This document shows positions 19,081-27,313 of a DNA stretch of 64,000 nucleotides, one piece after another (positions within the stretch are counted from its first letter, which is position 1; the number at the start of each line of letters is the position of its first letter). The notes beneath the pieces were generated by a model, which was not told where the DNA came from, ran no database searches, and saw nothing but the letters and a program-made list of their open reading frames with translations. This stretch comes from Burkholderiales bacterium (GTDB lineage Bacteria > Pseudomonadota > Gammaproteobacteria > Burkholderiales > UBA11063): assembly GCA_020697255.1 (NCBI GenBank), contig JAJFBE010000008.1:1-64000 (forward strand). The letters are read 5' to 3'. Position numbers and translations under genes: made by a program.

Positions 19081-19857
19081 TTAAGGTTTAGGGAAAAAAG
19101 TAAGCAATTGCAAGCTAATAGCCTTATCAATTAGCTGACCAGTATTATGGACATCAAACTTGGGGTATAATCCTTTGTTAATAATTGAAGATACTGTGGA
19201 AGGCGCTATTTTTTTACCTTCGGAAGCAGATAAAATTATAGCAATTTCTTTTGGATTTCTATGCATTGATAAATAATATAAAATTTCACTTTCACGCCTA
19301 CTAAGCTTGGTATTACCACTTCCGTTTATAATATTAACTTTTGTTCCAGCTGCTTTATTTAATGTATTTACTCGGAAAGTATTAAATAATTGCTGAACAT
19401 TATCCATGAAATTAATAAAATCTTTCTGGCAGTTTTTTTCTTCCTGTAGCCTTTCCGCTACGCGTTCCATAGTAATATCTATTGCAACCGCTAAAACTCC
19501 AATTACACGCCCAGATTTACTTAGTAACTGCCTTTTTACGTTTCTTACTATGTAATTCATACCTAAATGGTTCTTTGTTGGTAGTTCATATTCTGAAGTG
19601 TGAGTTTCCCCGGTTTCTATTACAAATTTATCATCTTTAACAAATTGATCTGCTTGTTTCGCCCCCCATTCAAAATCATAATCTGTTTTACCAATTATGT
19701 CTTTTGGAGATTTTAGATTTGATACCACAGCAAGATTAAGGTTACATCCTAAATAAACCGAGTTTAAATCTTTCCAATAAATATAACCTGGCATATGATC
19801 CAGAATATAGTTATTATCAATCTCAGAAATTATAGAAGCGAATTTATTGTTTTGCAT
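19081..19857 (-). CDS. PAS-domain LuxR-type transcriptional regulator
   Basis: A 258-residue cytoplasmic regulator. The N-terminal half is a PAS sensor (about residues 15-130): MPGYIYWKDLNSVYLGCN, DIIGKTDYDFEW, and the closing VIGVLAVAIDIT. The C-terminus has a LuxR-type helix-turn-helix: LSRRESEILYYLSMHRNPKE, then APSTVSSIINKG. Its start overlaps the end of the oxoamine synthase gene by 28 bases, so the two are translationally coupled and it is probably the last gene of the three-gene operon (methyltransferase, synthase, regulator). Such coupling suggests it senses a product of the operon or controls the cluster. The PAS ligand is unknown. Confidence 0.85.
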   Translation of the reverse strand: MQNNKFASIISEIDNNYILDHMPGYIYWKDLNSVYLGCNLNLAVVSNLKSPKDIIGKTDYDFEWGAKQADQFVKDDKFVIETGETHTSEYELPTKNHLGMNYIVRNVKRQLLSKSGRVIGVLAVAIDITMERVAERLQEEKNCQKDFINFMDNVQQLFNTFRVNTLNKAAGTKVNIINGSGNTKLSRRESEILYYLSMHRNPKEIAIILSASEGKKIAPSTVSSIINKGLYPKFDVHNTGQLIDKAISLQLLTFFPKP

Positions 19858-21047
19858 AATCCCTCAATCTCCATATCGGTGTGATTAGCATTAATTAATA
19901 ACCTTACAATAGCGCTTCCTTTTTCTCTTATTGGATAGGTCGCCACTACAGTAAGATACCCTTTTTCCTTTAATAATAAACCTTTTTCTATTGCTAGAAA
20001 CTCATCCCCAATATTTATGCCTCTTATAGGGGTTTTTAATCCATAGTTTAAAACCTTAGATTTGTCTTTAATTAATGTATCAAATAAAGCAACTTTTCTA
20101 AATAATTCGTTTTGCAGCTCGCTAATTTCAGGTGATAAGTGTATTTTCCCAGATTCTATACACGCGTTAATCAGGGGATTAACCAATGTACCGGAAAACA
20201 TGTAAGTCGAGGAATATGTTTTAATAAAATTAATATCTTCATTAGTTGGTAAAATTACCACCCCGCCACATGTGCCAAAACCTTTACCCAGTGAGGTGGT
20301 TAAAATTACCCGCTCTGGCAAAGATTTAAAAACATCTATAACATACCCAGCCCCATTTTTACCATATATAGACATTCCATGTGCATCATCTAAATAAAGG
20401 TATCCCTGGTATTCCTGAGTAAGAGAGTGTAATTCTTGCAATGGCAATATGCCACCCATAGAACCCACGCTGTCACTCATTAAGATAGGGGTCCTTGATT
20501 CAGCCTTAATTTTACCAAGTTTTTCCGTTAATGTGGATAAATCAGTAAAGTCTAATATTTCAACTGGCCCAAATTGTTGCATCAAACCACGATTTATCTG
20601 TATAGACGCATGTACGTGTTTATCTAGTAAAAAGTGACCTCCATTCTTTGACAATTTAATCGACGGCATTTCACCAGAGGCCATTAATGGGATTAACCCA
20701 AGGTGTGCTAGATGAGTAGTTGAAAAAACTACGGTCTTTGCATTAAATATTTGATTTAAAATATCCTCAAAAATATCTAAACCTTTATATTTCATACGCG
20801 TTCTGGAAGATAAAAACGAAAAACCAATATCGTTTATTTTATCTACGGAGCCGTTTATTACTCGTTCATGTTGGTCTAAACCCAAATAGCTACATGAAAT
20901 AAATTCAATGTAATCCTTATTATTATCTAATGTAACTTTTTTATTTATACGTTTAATAAAATTTAAATTATTTAATTTTTTAAATATTTTTTCTTGATGT
21001 TCTTTTGCTAAAATGATTTTTTGCTGTTGCCAATTCTTATAATCCAT
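19830..21047 (-). CDS. alpha-oxoamine synthase (BioF/CqsA/KBL-like PLP enzyme)
   Basis: A 405-residue fold-type I PLP enzyme of the family that condenses an amino acid with an acyl-CoA and releases CO2 (8-amino-7-oxononanoate synthase, KBL, CqsA, serine palmitoyltransferase). Visible elements are YLGL near residue 55, DKHVHASI (stacking His), LYLDDAHGMSIYG (cofactor Asp-x-x-His) and TSLGKGFGTCGG with the Schiff-base lysine at about residue 250. The C-terminal TYPIREKGSAIVRLLINANH is also typical. No biotin genes are nearby. It lies between a methyltransferase and a PAS-LuxR gene, a context fitting signal or specialised-metabolite synthesis as with CqsA/LqsA. The exact substrate cannot be called. 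Confidence 0.85.
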   Translation of the reverse strand: MDYKNWQQQKIILAKEHQEKIFKKLNNLNFIKRINKKVTLDNNKDYIEFISCSYLGLDQHERVINGSVDKINDIGFSFLSSRTRMKYKGLDIFEDILNQIFNAKTVVFSTTHLAHLGLIPLMASGEMPSIKLSKNGGHFLLDKHVHASIQINRGLMQQFGPVEILDFTDLSTLTEKLGKIKAESRTPILMSDSVGSMGGILPLQELHSLTQEYQGYLYLDDAHGMSIYGKNGAGYVIDVFKSLPERVILTTSLGKGFGTCGGVVILPTNEDINFIKTYSSTYMFSGTLVNPLINACIESGKIHLSPEISELQNELFRKVALFDTLIKDKSKVLNYGLKTPIRGINIGDEFLAIEKGLLLKEKGYLTVVATYPIREKGSAIVRLLINANHTDMEIEGLCKTINSLL

Positions 21048-21067
21048 GTCATCTTTCTCTTTATAAT

Positions 21068-22126
21068 TTAAATTACTGATGGTTTAATTGCTGTAATTAT
21101 AGAGTAATCCTGATGTGTTTTATGTTCAACACATTCATAAAACCCGGCTCTTTCTAAAAGTAGAAATAGTTCGCTTCTAGTAAACTGCTGAGCTTTATAG
21201 TTAGCATACATAAATAAATTGAATGCTGCTGCATTTAAAGGTCCATTTCTTTCTTCATTTAACAACATTTCATGAATAAATATACGCCCACCATTTGGAA
21301 GGATATTAAAAACTTTATCAATTAAAGTTTTAACCTTTTGAATAGGCCAGTCATGCAGGATATTACTAAACAATACTGCATCAATACCATATGGAAACTC
21401 ATCCTTAAAAAAATTGCCTGGATGCAATTGAATTTGACTTATAGTTCTCCATTTTTTTAAATACGATTTTGTTATGTCACATACCTGGGGTATTTCAAAT
21501 ATAGTTGCTTTTTTGTGAGGATATTTTTTAATAAATAAGCTAGCAAAACACCCTGAGCCGCCTCCTATATCAAGCAAATGTTTAACATCATTAAATAAAT
21601 TGCTTTGTACCGCCTTCATAGCTGGCACAAAAATTGTGCTATTCATTATATTTATAAACTTCTTTGCTGAACTTATTTCAAAATTACCGCTACTCCACAT
21701 ATCTGAAAAGCTATTACCACTTTCTGATATTTGCGTTGATTGCTGAATTATACGGCTATGAATAGCATCAAGAACAACCTTATATTCCAATGTATCCCTG
21801 GTATAAGATAGCACATTACCCCAATATACAAAAGAATTTTTTAACAGAAACTGTTTAGCTGTTTCTGTTAAGCTAACAACACTATAATGTTTATTTAATA
21901 GCCCTAGACTAGCTAGTAAACATGTTAGGGCTTCAACTCCTTCAGCTTCCAACTCTAGCATATTCGCAAGCTGCGTTATATTAACAATACCTTTTGCAGC
22001 AGCTTCAAAAATACCCACTGTATCGCCGACAGCAACAGCAGCCATATGATACCTACTTAGCCATAAATCAATTAAGTATTTATCAGTAAAATTGCCTTGT
22101 ATGGCTTCATCAACAATCTGTTTCAT
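21068..22126 (-). CDS. SAM-dependent O-methyltransferase (Methyltransf_2 family)
   Basis: A 352-residue enzyme of the acetylserotonin/caffeate O-methyltransferase family. The N-terminal dimerisation winged helix (about residues 20-90) contains LASLGLLNKHYSVVSLTETA. The Rossmann domain shows motif I as LLDIGGGSGCFA, then ATIFEIPQVCDI, and the conserved NILHDWP segment where the catalytic base usually sits, followed by GGRIFIHEMLL. Bacterial members often decorate polyketides, phenazines or other specialised metabolites. It is the first gene of the operon; the synthase starts 20 bases after its stop. The upstream gap holds four long hairpin elements. Confidence 0.85.
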   Translation of the reverse strand: MKQIVDEAIQGNFTDKYLIDLWLSRYHMAAVAVGDTVGIFEAAAKGIVNITQLANMLELEAEGVEALTCLLASLGLLNKHYSVVSLTETAKQFLLKNSFVYWGNVLSYTRDTLEYKVVLDAIHSRIIQQSTQISESGNSFSDMWSSGNFEISSAKKFINIMNSTIFVPAMKAVQSNLFNDVKHLLDIGGGSGCFASLFIKKYPHKKATIFEIPQVCDITKSYLKKWRTISQIQLHPGNFFKDEFPYGIDAVLFSNILHDWPIQKVKTLIDKVFNILPNGGRIFIHEMLLNEERNGPLNAAAFNLFMYANYKAQQFTRSELFLLLERAGFYECVEHKTHQDYSIITAIKPSVI

Positions 22127-22372
22127 TTAATTAAACCTAAAAGAAATTATTTAATATACGGTATTTTTCTACCAAATATTAGTAGAAAAAGAATTTCTAA
22201 TGTAAGTAAAATATCGTAAGTAAATCAAATAAGTTGTTTGACTTATTTTCACAAAAAATATTTTATATTAATTGAATGTTAGATAAGCATTTAATTAATA
22301 TATGATACAGGCGAATAGTTTATTAGAATAAATCTGATAAGGCTACCTCAATATCATATAAACCTCGGTTAC
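22127..22372. promoter_or_regulatory. AT-rich promoter region left of the hairpin array
   Basis: About 245 AT-rich bases upstream of the methyltransferase start. A plus-strand TTGACT near 22238 is followed after about 17 bases by TATTTT/TATATT-like sequence, and TATGAT occurs near 22303. Either could transcribe the hairpin array to the right. I cannot assign the minus-strand promoter of the methyltransferase operon. Confidence 0.35.
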
Positions 22373-22457
22373 ATTAGCGAGGGCTTATTGCTGAGAGAAC
22401 CATACAACAAGGGTGGACATTGTTTAAACATTTTCTAGTAAATGAGTCTTCGTTAAT
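22373..22457 (+). repeat. long hairpin element 1 of 5
   Basis: Arms at 22373-22389 and 22441-22457 pair over 17 bases without a mismatch if G-U pairs are allowed. The 5' arm contains CGAGGGCTTATT and the 3' arm AATGAGTCTTCG. This is the same arm pattern as elements 2-5 (GAGGGCTTA against TGAGTCTTC). The 51-base interior holds a smaller AACAA/TTGTT pairing. The many G-U pairs make it better paired as an RNA read from the plus strand than from the minus strand. Confidence 0.6.
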
Positions 22458-22518
22458 TCAACTACTCTAATTCACTACTTGGGTGGTGGATAAAGAATAC
22501 AAGTATAGCATTATATTT

Positions 22519-22606
22519 GTGAGGGCTTAGTGTGTCATCAGAGGGCATGTACTGGAGCCCGCCACAGCACATGCCTTTGCCAGCAACAGGCACACTGAGT
22601 TCTCAC
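22519..22606 (+). repeat. long hairpin element 2 of 5
   Basis: Arms at 22519-22534 (GTGAGGGCTTAGTGTG) and 22591-22606 (CACACTGAGTTCTCAC) pair over all 16 positions with three G-U pairs. An inner stem GGCATGT (22544-22550) pairs with ACATGCC (22569-22575). TATAAT occurs just 3' of the element at 22610-22615. The inner stem sequence is unlike those of the other copies. Confidence 0.65.
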
Positions 22607-22639
22607 GAGTATAATTAGCATATCTTTTGGTAACATATA

Positions 22640-22699
22640 TGAAGATTTAGTAGCGTAAGCAGTTTAGCTGCTTTGCATGCTAGGTGATCTGAATCTTCA
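22640..22699 (+). repeat. long hairpin element 3 of 5
   Basis: Outer arms TGAAGATTTAG (22640-22650) and CTGAATCTTCA (22689-22699) pair fully with one G-U. Inside, TAGC/GCTA and GTAAGCAG/CTGCTTTGC form a second stem with a single bulged base. CACGTATA follows the 3' arm, as in element 4, and TATAAT lies at 22715-22720. Confidence 0.65.
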
Positions 22700-22776
22700 C
22701 GTATACGACCATACTATAATATTTACTCTGCACTATATTTATTCAATAGTTAGGGAGTTAATATTAGATTATCAAT

Positions 22777-22841
22777 GTGAGGATTTAATGAGCTGAAGAC
22801 AGTTTAGTGAACTGTCAGTATAGCTCATACTGAATCTTCAC
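22777..22841 (+). repeat. long hairpin element 4 of 5
   Basis: Outer arms GTGAGGATTTA (22777-22787) and TGAATCTTCAC (22831-22841) pair over 11 bases with two G-U pairs. A second stem ATGAGCT/AGCTCAT (22788-22794 with 22822-22828) and a third GACAGTT/AACTGTC (22798-22804 with 22810-22816) close on a TAGTG loop. This is the cleanest fold of the set. It ends about 150 bases before the plus-strand PAS-LuxR gene. Confidence 0.7.
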
Positions 22842-22989
22842 GTATATAGTCATTATTATAGTGTATTTTTACAATTTTTGCTACTGTTTTTACCATAAAT
22901 TAAAAGCATTTATTAATTTCAAAGTAATGTCAAAGCCTTAAATTATTGCACTATAGTATGGTAAAACATGGCTTGCCAAGGGGCAGATA

Positions 22990-23694
22990 TTGAGTGCTTT
23001 AGTCGATCAATTTATTAGTAATATGATGCAATCACTACAATGTTCTGCTCACGTAAAGGACTTAAGAACCGGTAAATATATATGTTCAAATTTAATTAAT
23101 GTTCGTAAATTCGGGTTTAATAAGCCAGAAGATATAGTTGGGGCAACCATACATGATTTAAATGATTTTATGCTGCCATTTTGGGGAAAAGATGTTGTCC
23201 CAAATGCTATCAAGCAGGAAAAAGAAGTACTGTATACTGGAAAATCAACGGTAGATACAGATAGGGCTTTTTTAAGTAAAGATGGTTTTGTATGTATTCA
23301 TCACATGACAAAAACCCCGATCCCCAGTAACACTGGTATTATTAGTAGTGTATTTACTATGAGTGAAAATATTACTGATAAGCTAACTCTCTGGCAGCTA
23401 TGGGAACTGTATAAAAAATTTTATCTAATAAACAAGCAAGCTGCTATTAGAATGTATCTTATTCATGTAGGAATATTTCATCTATTTAGTGAATGCCCGA
23501 CTGAGGCTGAAATAAGAGTTTTAAATGCTAGGACACAAGCTGATAGTTATAAAAAAATAGCTGATTTGCTTAATATTTCTATCAAAACTGTAGAGTCGCA
23601 TATATGTAATTTAAATAGAAAAACAAAAAACCTAGACCTATCTGCGATTGTGTATTTAATGAAAATAACCGACCCCCACACTTTAGATTTATAA
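22990..23694 (+). CDS. second PAS-LuxR transcriptional regulator
   Basis: A 234-residue regulator divergent from the methyltransferase operon. It starts with TTG at 22990, six bases after a good AAGGGG site. The N-terminal PAS-like region (about 10-130) has VRKFGFNKPEDIVGATIHDL and ends IISSVFTMSENIT. The C-terminal LuxR-type HTH reads PTEAEIRVLNARTQADSYKK, then LLNISIKTVESHI. It shares domain order with the regulator at 19081-19857 but little sequence. The carrier gene starts nine bases downstream, so the pair is an operon. A role in controlling the cluster from the hairpin-rich region is likely by position. Confidence 0.85.
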   Translation: MSALVDQFISNMMQSLQCSAHVKDLRTGKYICSNLINVRKFGFNKPEDIVGATIHDLNDFMLPFWGKDVVPNAIKQEKEVLYTGKSTVDTDRAFLSKDGFVCIHHMTKTPIPSNTGIISSVFTMSENITDKLTLWQLWELYKKFYLINKQAAIRMYLIHVGIFHLFSECPTEAEIRVLNARTQADSYKKIADLLNISIKTVESHICNLNRKTKNLDLSAIVYLMKITDPHTLDL

Positions 23695-23703
23695 TGGATA
23701 CTT

Positions 23704-24915
23704 ATGGATAAGAATAAAATATTAAAAGTTAGCTTAACTGCAAACCTTATAGAATGGTACGAGTTTATAGTTTCTGCATACCTTGCTACTACTATGGGTC
23801 ATGTATTTTTTTATAATTCCAGTCACTCTGATATTTTAGCTACGCTTCAATTTTTCTCAGTTTTTGCTTTAAGTTATTTAATTCGTCCAATTGGATGTGT
23901 ATTTTGGGGAATGCTTGGAGATAAGTATGGTTCTGCATTAGCTCTCAAATGGTCTTTAGTACTTATGTCTGTTCCAGCCTTTATTATTGGAATATTACCC
24001 GGCTATAACCAAATTGGCTATATTGCTACTGGGCTATTTATATTGTTACGTCTTATTCAAGGCTTTGCTGCGGGTGGTGAGTTTCCATTACTATCCGTTT
24101 ATGTTTTTGATAAATCTTCGCAGTATAAAAAAGCAAATATGTTTTGTTCATTCGTAAATTTTTCCGGCATGATGGGGCTATTGCTGGCTTCTATTACGAT
24201 CACATTATTACATTTAGCATTCACTGAAAAAACAATTGCAGATTATGCATGGAGAGTCCCATTTTTACTAAGTTTACCTTTATTTTTAGTAATACTTAAA
24301 ATACGAAAATCTATCCCTACAGAAAAGCCGCAAGACAACTCTAATAAGTTCTTACCTTCAATTGTTATTAAACCGCTTTTAAAAACTACCGCTCTTATCG
24401 GATTTGTACAGATTAATATGTATGTGTTGTTCGTTTGGCTTCCAACCTACCTGACTATTTTTCTTAAAGTTAGCAAAGAAACGGCACATATTTCTAATAT
24501 GATTGCAATGGCTACCTTAACAATATTTACAATAACATTTGGGTATATTGGCACTAAAATTAGTTACAAAAAAATCATTCCCCTTTCTGCGCTTGGGTTA
24601 ATAGTCTTAGTGTACCCATGTTTTTATGCGTTGATATATAAAAATGAAGCTATTATTTATTTAGTCCAAGTATTTTTTGCTCTCATTCTTAGCCCAATAC
24701 AGGGGACATTTTTATATGCTATGAATGACTTATTTGGTAACTATAAGAAAAATCTCTCACTGGCTTTGGGTTATACTATTCCATCAGCAGTTTTTGGTGG
24801 ATTAACCCCGGTTATCTGTAGTTTTTTTATATCTAAGTTAAATTATTTAGAGTTCCCGGGATTGTTAATAACAATATTAGGGGTTTTAGTATTACCTGTT
24901 TTATTTACACTATGA
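23704..24915 (+). CDS. MFS carrier, metabolite:H+ symporter (MHS) type
   Basis: A 403-residue, roughly 12-helix major facilitator carrier. The start NLIEWYEFIVSAYLATTMGH, the loop GMLGDKYGSALALKWSL (usual GDRxGRR signature, here with S in place of R) and LLRLIQGFAAGGEFPLLSVY are characteristic of the MHS group (ProP, KgtP, ShiA, citrate carriers). These usually import organic acids or betaines with protons. In this cluster it might take up a precursor or re-import a product. It follows the PAS-LuxR gene by nine bases and converges on the dehydrogenase gene. Confidence 0.85.
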   Translation: MDKNKILKVSLTANLIEWYEFIVSAYLATTMGHVFFYNSSHSDILATLQFFSVFALSYLIRPIGCVFWGMLGDKYGSALALKWSLVLMSVPAFIIGILPGYNQIGYIATGLFILLRLIQGFAAGGEFPLLSVYVFDKSSQYKKANMFCSFVNFSGMMGLLLASITITLLHLAFTEKTIADYAWRVPFLLSLPLFLVILKIRKSIPTEKPQDNSNKFLPSIVIKPLLKTTALIGFVQINMYVLFVWLPTYLTIFLKVSKETAHISNMIAMATLTIFTITFGYIGTKISYKKIIPLSALGLIVLVYPCFYALIYKNEAIIYLVQVFFALILSPIQGTFLYAMNDLFGNYKKNLSLALGYTIPSAVFGGLTPVICSFFISKLNYLEFPGLLITILGVLVLPVLFTL

Positions 24916-24924
24916 AAGTATTAA

Positions 24925-25662
24925 TTATCGGGCAATATATCCGCCATCAATAGGAATAAGTGCACCAGTAATAAATGATGAATTATCACCAGCCAAAAAA
25001 TATGCCAAGTCAGCAATTTCTTCAGGCCTACCAATCCTACCAATTGGTTGCAGCATATCTTCTTCTTGTTCAATTTCAGCCAATGGAAGACCTGATCTTT
25101 CTGAATATTTCACAATTGCAGCTCTGTATAACGGGGTATCTATAGTGCCAGCACCAATACAATTAACTCTAATATTAAATTTGGCATAATCTAGTGCAGT
25201 ACTTTTGGCCAAACTAGCCATTGCAGCTTTTGTCATACCGTAAACCGAGGAGTTATTCTTAGCGATTGTAGATTGATCTGAACCAAGCGTTATAATTGTG
25301 CCAGCTTCTTTACTCTTCATGTGTGGAATCGTAGCTTGAATTAACCAGAATGCGCCCAATATATTTAAGTTTATAAGTTCCATTAGTTGTTCATCACTAG
25401 TGCTTTCAATATCAGCAGATAAATGCTTACCTGCAGACACAATTAAAGTGTCAATTTTCTTGCTTTCGTGGATTATACTGTTTATGGATTGTTTTATTTC
25501 ATTGGAATTACGAACATCTGTTTTAATATATTTATAATTTTCGTGGGAAATATTGGCATTAGCAATGTCCAAATTATAAACAAAATAATTATTTTGTAAA
25601 AATTTACTTACACAGGCTGCACCTATTCCTGATGAACCACCTGAAACAACAGCAATTTGCAT
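24925..25662 (-). CDS. short-chain dehydrogenase/reductase
   Basis: A 245-residue classical SDR. The cofactor motif GGSSGIGAAC is at the N-terminus, NAG-type SAGK at about residue 75, and the catalytic triad appears as TLGSDQS and SVYGMTKAA (Tyr-x3-Lys). The C-terminus ends in the usual FITGALIPIDGG. NAD(P)-dependent reduction or oxidation of a keto/hydroxy group is expected, for example on the ketone left by an oxoamine synthase. AAGGATAAGAG precedes the ATG. It converges with the MFS carrier, and a fifth hairpin element lies about 190 bases upstream of its start. Confidence 0.9.
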   Translation of the reverse strand: MQIAVVSGGSSGIGAACVSKFLQNNYFVYNLDIANANISHENYKYIKTDVRNSNEIKQSINSIIHESKKIDTLIVSAGKHLSADIESTSDEQLMELINLNILGAFWLIQATIPHMKSKEAGTIITLGSDQSTIAKNNSSVYGMTKAAMASLAKSTALDYAKFNIRVNCIGAGTIDTPLYRAAIVKYSERSGLPLAEIEQEEDMLQPIGRIGRPEEIADLAYFLAGDNSSFITGALIPIDGGYIAR

Positions 25663-25681
25663 ATCTCTTATCCTTAAAAAG

Positions 25682-25840
25682 TTATAAGCAATATTTTATC
25701 ATTTGGAGGCCAGGAAGTTGTAATAATTTGGCATATTGCAGCGCAGCAATATTTCCGGTAAAACCCCTGATGCCAAACTTTTCTGCTTTATATACAATAC
25801 GGTCATAACAGATAAGAATATTGAGTCTACTTGTTAGTTT
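25682..25840 (-). pseudogene. short gene remnant upstream of the dehydrogenase
   Basis: An open minus-strand frame ends at 25682, 20 bases before the dehydrogenase start, with protein-like text KFGIRGFTGNIAALQYAKLL. Upstream the frame runs into hairpin element 5, so no natural start is visible. It may be the 3' end of a lost gene of the same operon. The family is not recognised. Confidence 0.25.
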
Positions 25841-25847
25841 ATTTGTA

Positions 25848-25942
25848 TGAGGGCTCAATTCCGTGGAGTATAGCAAACTCAAAAACCTCGACCTCGACGA
25901 AAGCTTGGGTTTGTGACTACTCCATTGTCCACTGAGCCCTCA
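25848..25942 (+). repeat. long hairpin element 5 of 5
   Basis: Arms TGAGGGCTCA (25848-25857) and TGAGCCCTCA (25933-25942) pair perfectly. An inner stem TGGAGTA/TACTCCA (25864-25870 with 25918-25924) and a looser CAAAC/GTTTG pairing follow. CACG after the 3' arm and a TATAAT at 25973-25978 match the layout of the copies at 22.5-22.8 kb. It lies upstream of the dehydrogenase gene. Confidence 0.6.
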
Positions 25943-25994
25943 CGCAGATATTGGCAAAACAATGTATATTATTATAATTTATGCTGGAGTAGTT

Positions 25995-26270
25995 TTAGCG
26001 AGGAATATTTAAATCATAGACCTTAACAATATCAGCAATTTTACATGGATCAGTTACGTCTAACCCATTGTCATTCAAATAGTCAAAATAACTGGCCACA
26101 TCAATTTTATAATTCATATTTACAAAAAACATTAAGCTATCTTTGTTGTGCGGATATAATGGTTCATAGTTGCGGACAATTTTGTACCTAATTCCTTAAG
26201 CGCTGGTACAGTTTCCATTATACTCATTATCCATTGTGGGTTACGAGTTTCCGGCGCCATTGGGTTAAAA
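25995..26270 (-). pseudogene. frameshifted C-terminal gene fragment
   Basis: Two overlapping minus-strand frames join into one protein-like sequence: MAPETRNPQWIMSIMETVPA and KELGTK, then after a one-base shift near 26185, NYEPLYPHNKDSLMFFVNMN and KIADIVKVYDLNIPR to the stop at 25995. A stop lies just before the first ATG. This is a truncated and frameshifted fragment of unknown family at the border of the integrase remnant. Confidence 0.5.
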
Positions 26271-26279
26271 TTCTAAAGC

Positions 26280-26464
26280 GTGCGAATGTTAAATACCGGA
26301 ACCCGCATTAAATGAGACATACGTTTATATCATATATGCTGATGGCAGGTAATAGACCAGAAGTGCTATATAAAATAGTAGGTCATCAAAATACGAAAAT
26401 GATTTATGAGGTATATGGCAAGTTTATAAAAGGGGAAGTTTTAGGCAAAAAAATGATAATTTAG
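26280..26464 (+). pseudogene. C-terminal remnant of a phage-type tyrosine integrase
   Basis: The plus strand reads RMLNTGTRIK, then after a one-base frame change MRHTFISYMLMAG and YKIVGHQNTKMIYEVYGKF. This matches the end of tyrosine recombinases: the H-x-x-R box as RHTF, the GH pair, and the catalytic tyrosine in the IYEVYGKF stretch. Everything upstream is lost. It lies about 110 bases before the first tRNA-Leu-derived repeat, the usual int-att order. Confidence 0.7.
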
Positions 26465-26519
26465 GCCGTAAGCATAAAATAAACTCGCTTAAACTCTAAT
26501 AAACTGAAAGTAAGTTTTA

Positions 26520-26598
26520 GGACATAATTAGGACGTAGAAAATTGAAGGGTTGGGATAAAAATATTGAAAAACTATGGTGCGGAAGAAGAGACTCGAA
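26520..26598. repeat. attachment-like site 1 (tRNA-Leu 3' end copy)
   Basis: Positions 26576-26598 are identical over 23 bases to the 3' end of the tRNA-Leu gene at 39237-39259 (core TGGTGCGGAAGAAGAGACTC). GGAC motifs at 26520 and 26531, 11 bases apart, lie on the integrase side. This fits the left junction of DNA that integrated into the tRNA-Leu 3' end. Confidence 0.7.
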
Positions 26599-26668
26599 GC
26601 CTTCATTATTCTGCATCAAAGCTTTTGAATTTATTTAATATTTTTTATTAAGTGGTTTCCATGAGCTG

Positions 26669-27313
26669 ATGGGAAATATTAACTCTCTGCTACCAAGTAA
26701 TGAAGTCATTGGAAGTGTGCTTAGAAAAACTGTTACTATGTACCCGGAAATAGCCGTACGTGAATTAGTAGCTAATGCAATTATACACCAAGATTTATCT
26801 ATAACGGGTACATCTCCTATGATAGAAATATTTAGTAATCGGCTTGAAATTACTAATCCTGGAGTACCTCTCGTAGATGTTATCCGATTTTTGGATATAC
26901 CTCCTAGAAGCCGGAATGAATCAATTGCTGCTCTTATGCGACGAATGGGGTTTAGTGAAGAACGTGGTAGTGGAATTGATAAAGTTGTGCTCCAAACAGA
27001 GCTGTTCCAGTTACCCGCACCAGAATTTGTAATTATTGGTGATCATACAAGAGCAACCTTATTTTCTCACAAAAATTTCAACGAGATGAATACTGAAGAG
27101 CGTATCAAGGCATGTTATATGCATTGTTGTTTAAAATATGTAAGTAGTATGCCAATGAATAACGCATCACTACGGGCTAGGTTTAATTTAGGCGAAGAAA
27201 ATAGTGCTTCTACTTCTCGTGTAATAAGCCAAACAATAAAAAGCGGTTTAATTCGAGTTTATGATGCTAATGCAAACAGAAAATCATTGCGTTATATCCC
27301 ATTTTGGGCATAG
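26669..27313 (+). CDS. RecG/Schlafen-type ATP-binding protein, N-terminally truncated
   Basis: A 214-residue product with the HATPase_c_4 profile found downstream of AlbA_2 (Schlafen-like) domains. It has the N-box VRELVANAIIHQD, the G1 region RLEITNPGVPL and the G2 segment RRMGFSEERGSGIDKVV. A winged-helix-like tail follows (about 150-214). Full proteins are about 400-550 residues and begin with the AlbA_2 domain, which is missing here because the gene starts only 70 bases after attachment-like site 1. Integration probably cut the gene. It may be a pseudogene or a free ATP-binding domain. Full-length relatives occur in mobile and defence loci. Confidence 0.7.
   Translation: MGNINSLLPSNEVIGSVLRKTVTMYPEIAVRELVANAIIHQDLSITGTSPMIEIFSNRLEITNPGVPLVDVIRFLDIPPRSRNESIAALMRRMGFSEERGSGIDKVVLQTELFQLPAPEFVIIGDHTRATLFSHKNFNEMNTEERIKACYMHCCLKYVSSMPMNNASLRARFNLGEENSASTSRVISQTIKSGLIRVYDANANRKSLRYIPFWA

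Noticed and set aside
22373-25942. CRISPR array or integron attC sites for the hairpin family
   Set aside because: Copies differ in length and interior, spacing is irregular and there are no cas genes; attC core motifs (RYYYAAC/GTTRRRY) and an integron integrase are absent.
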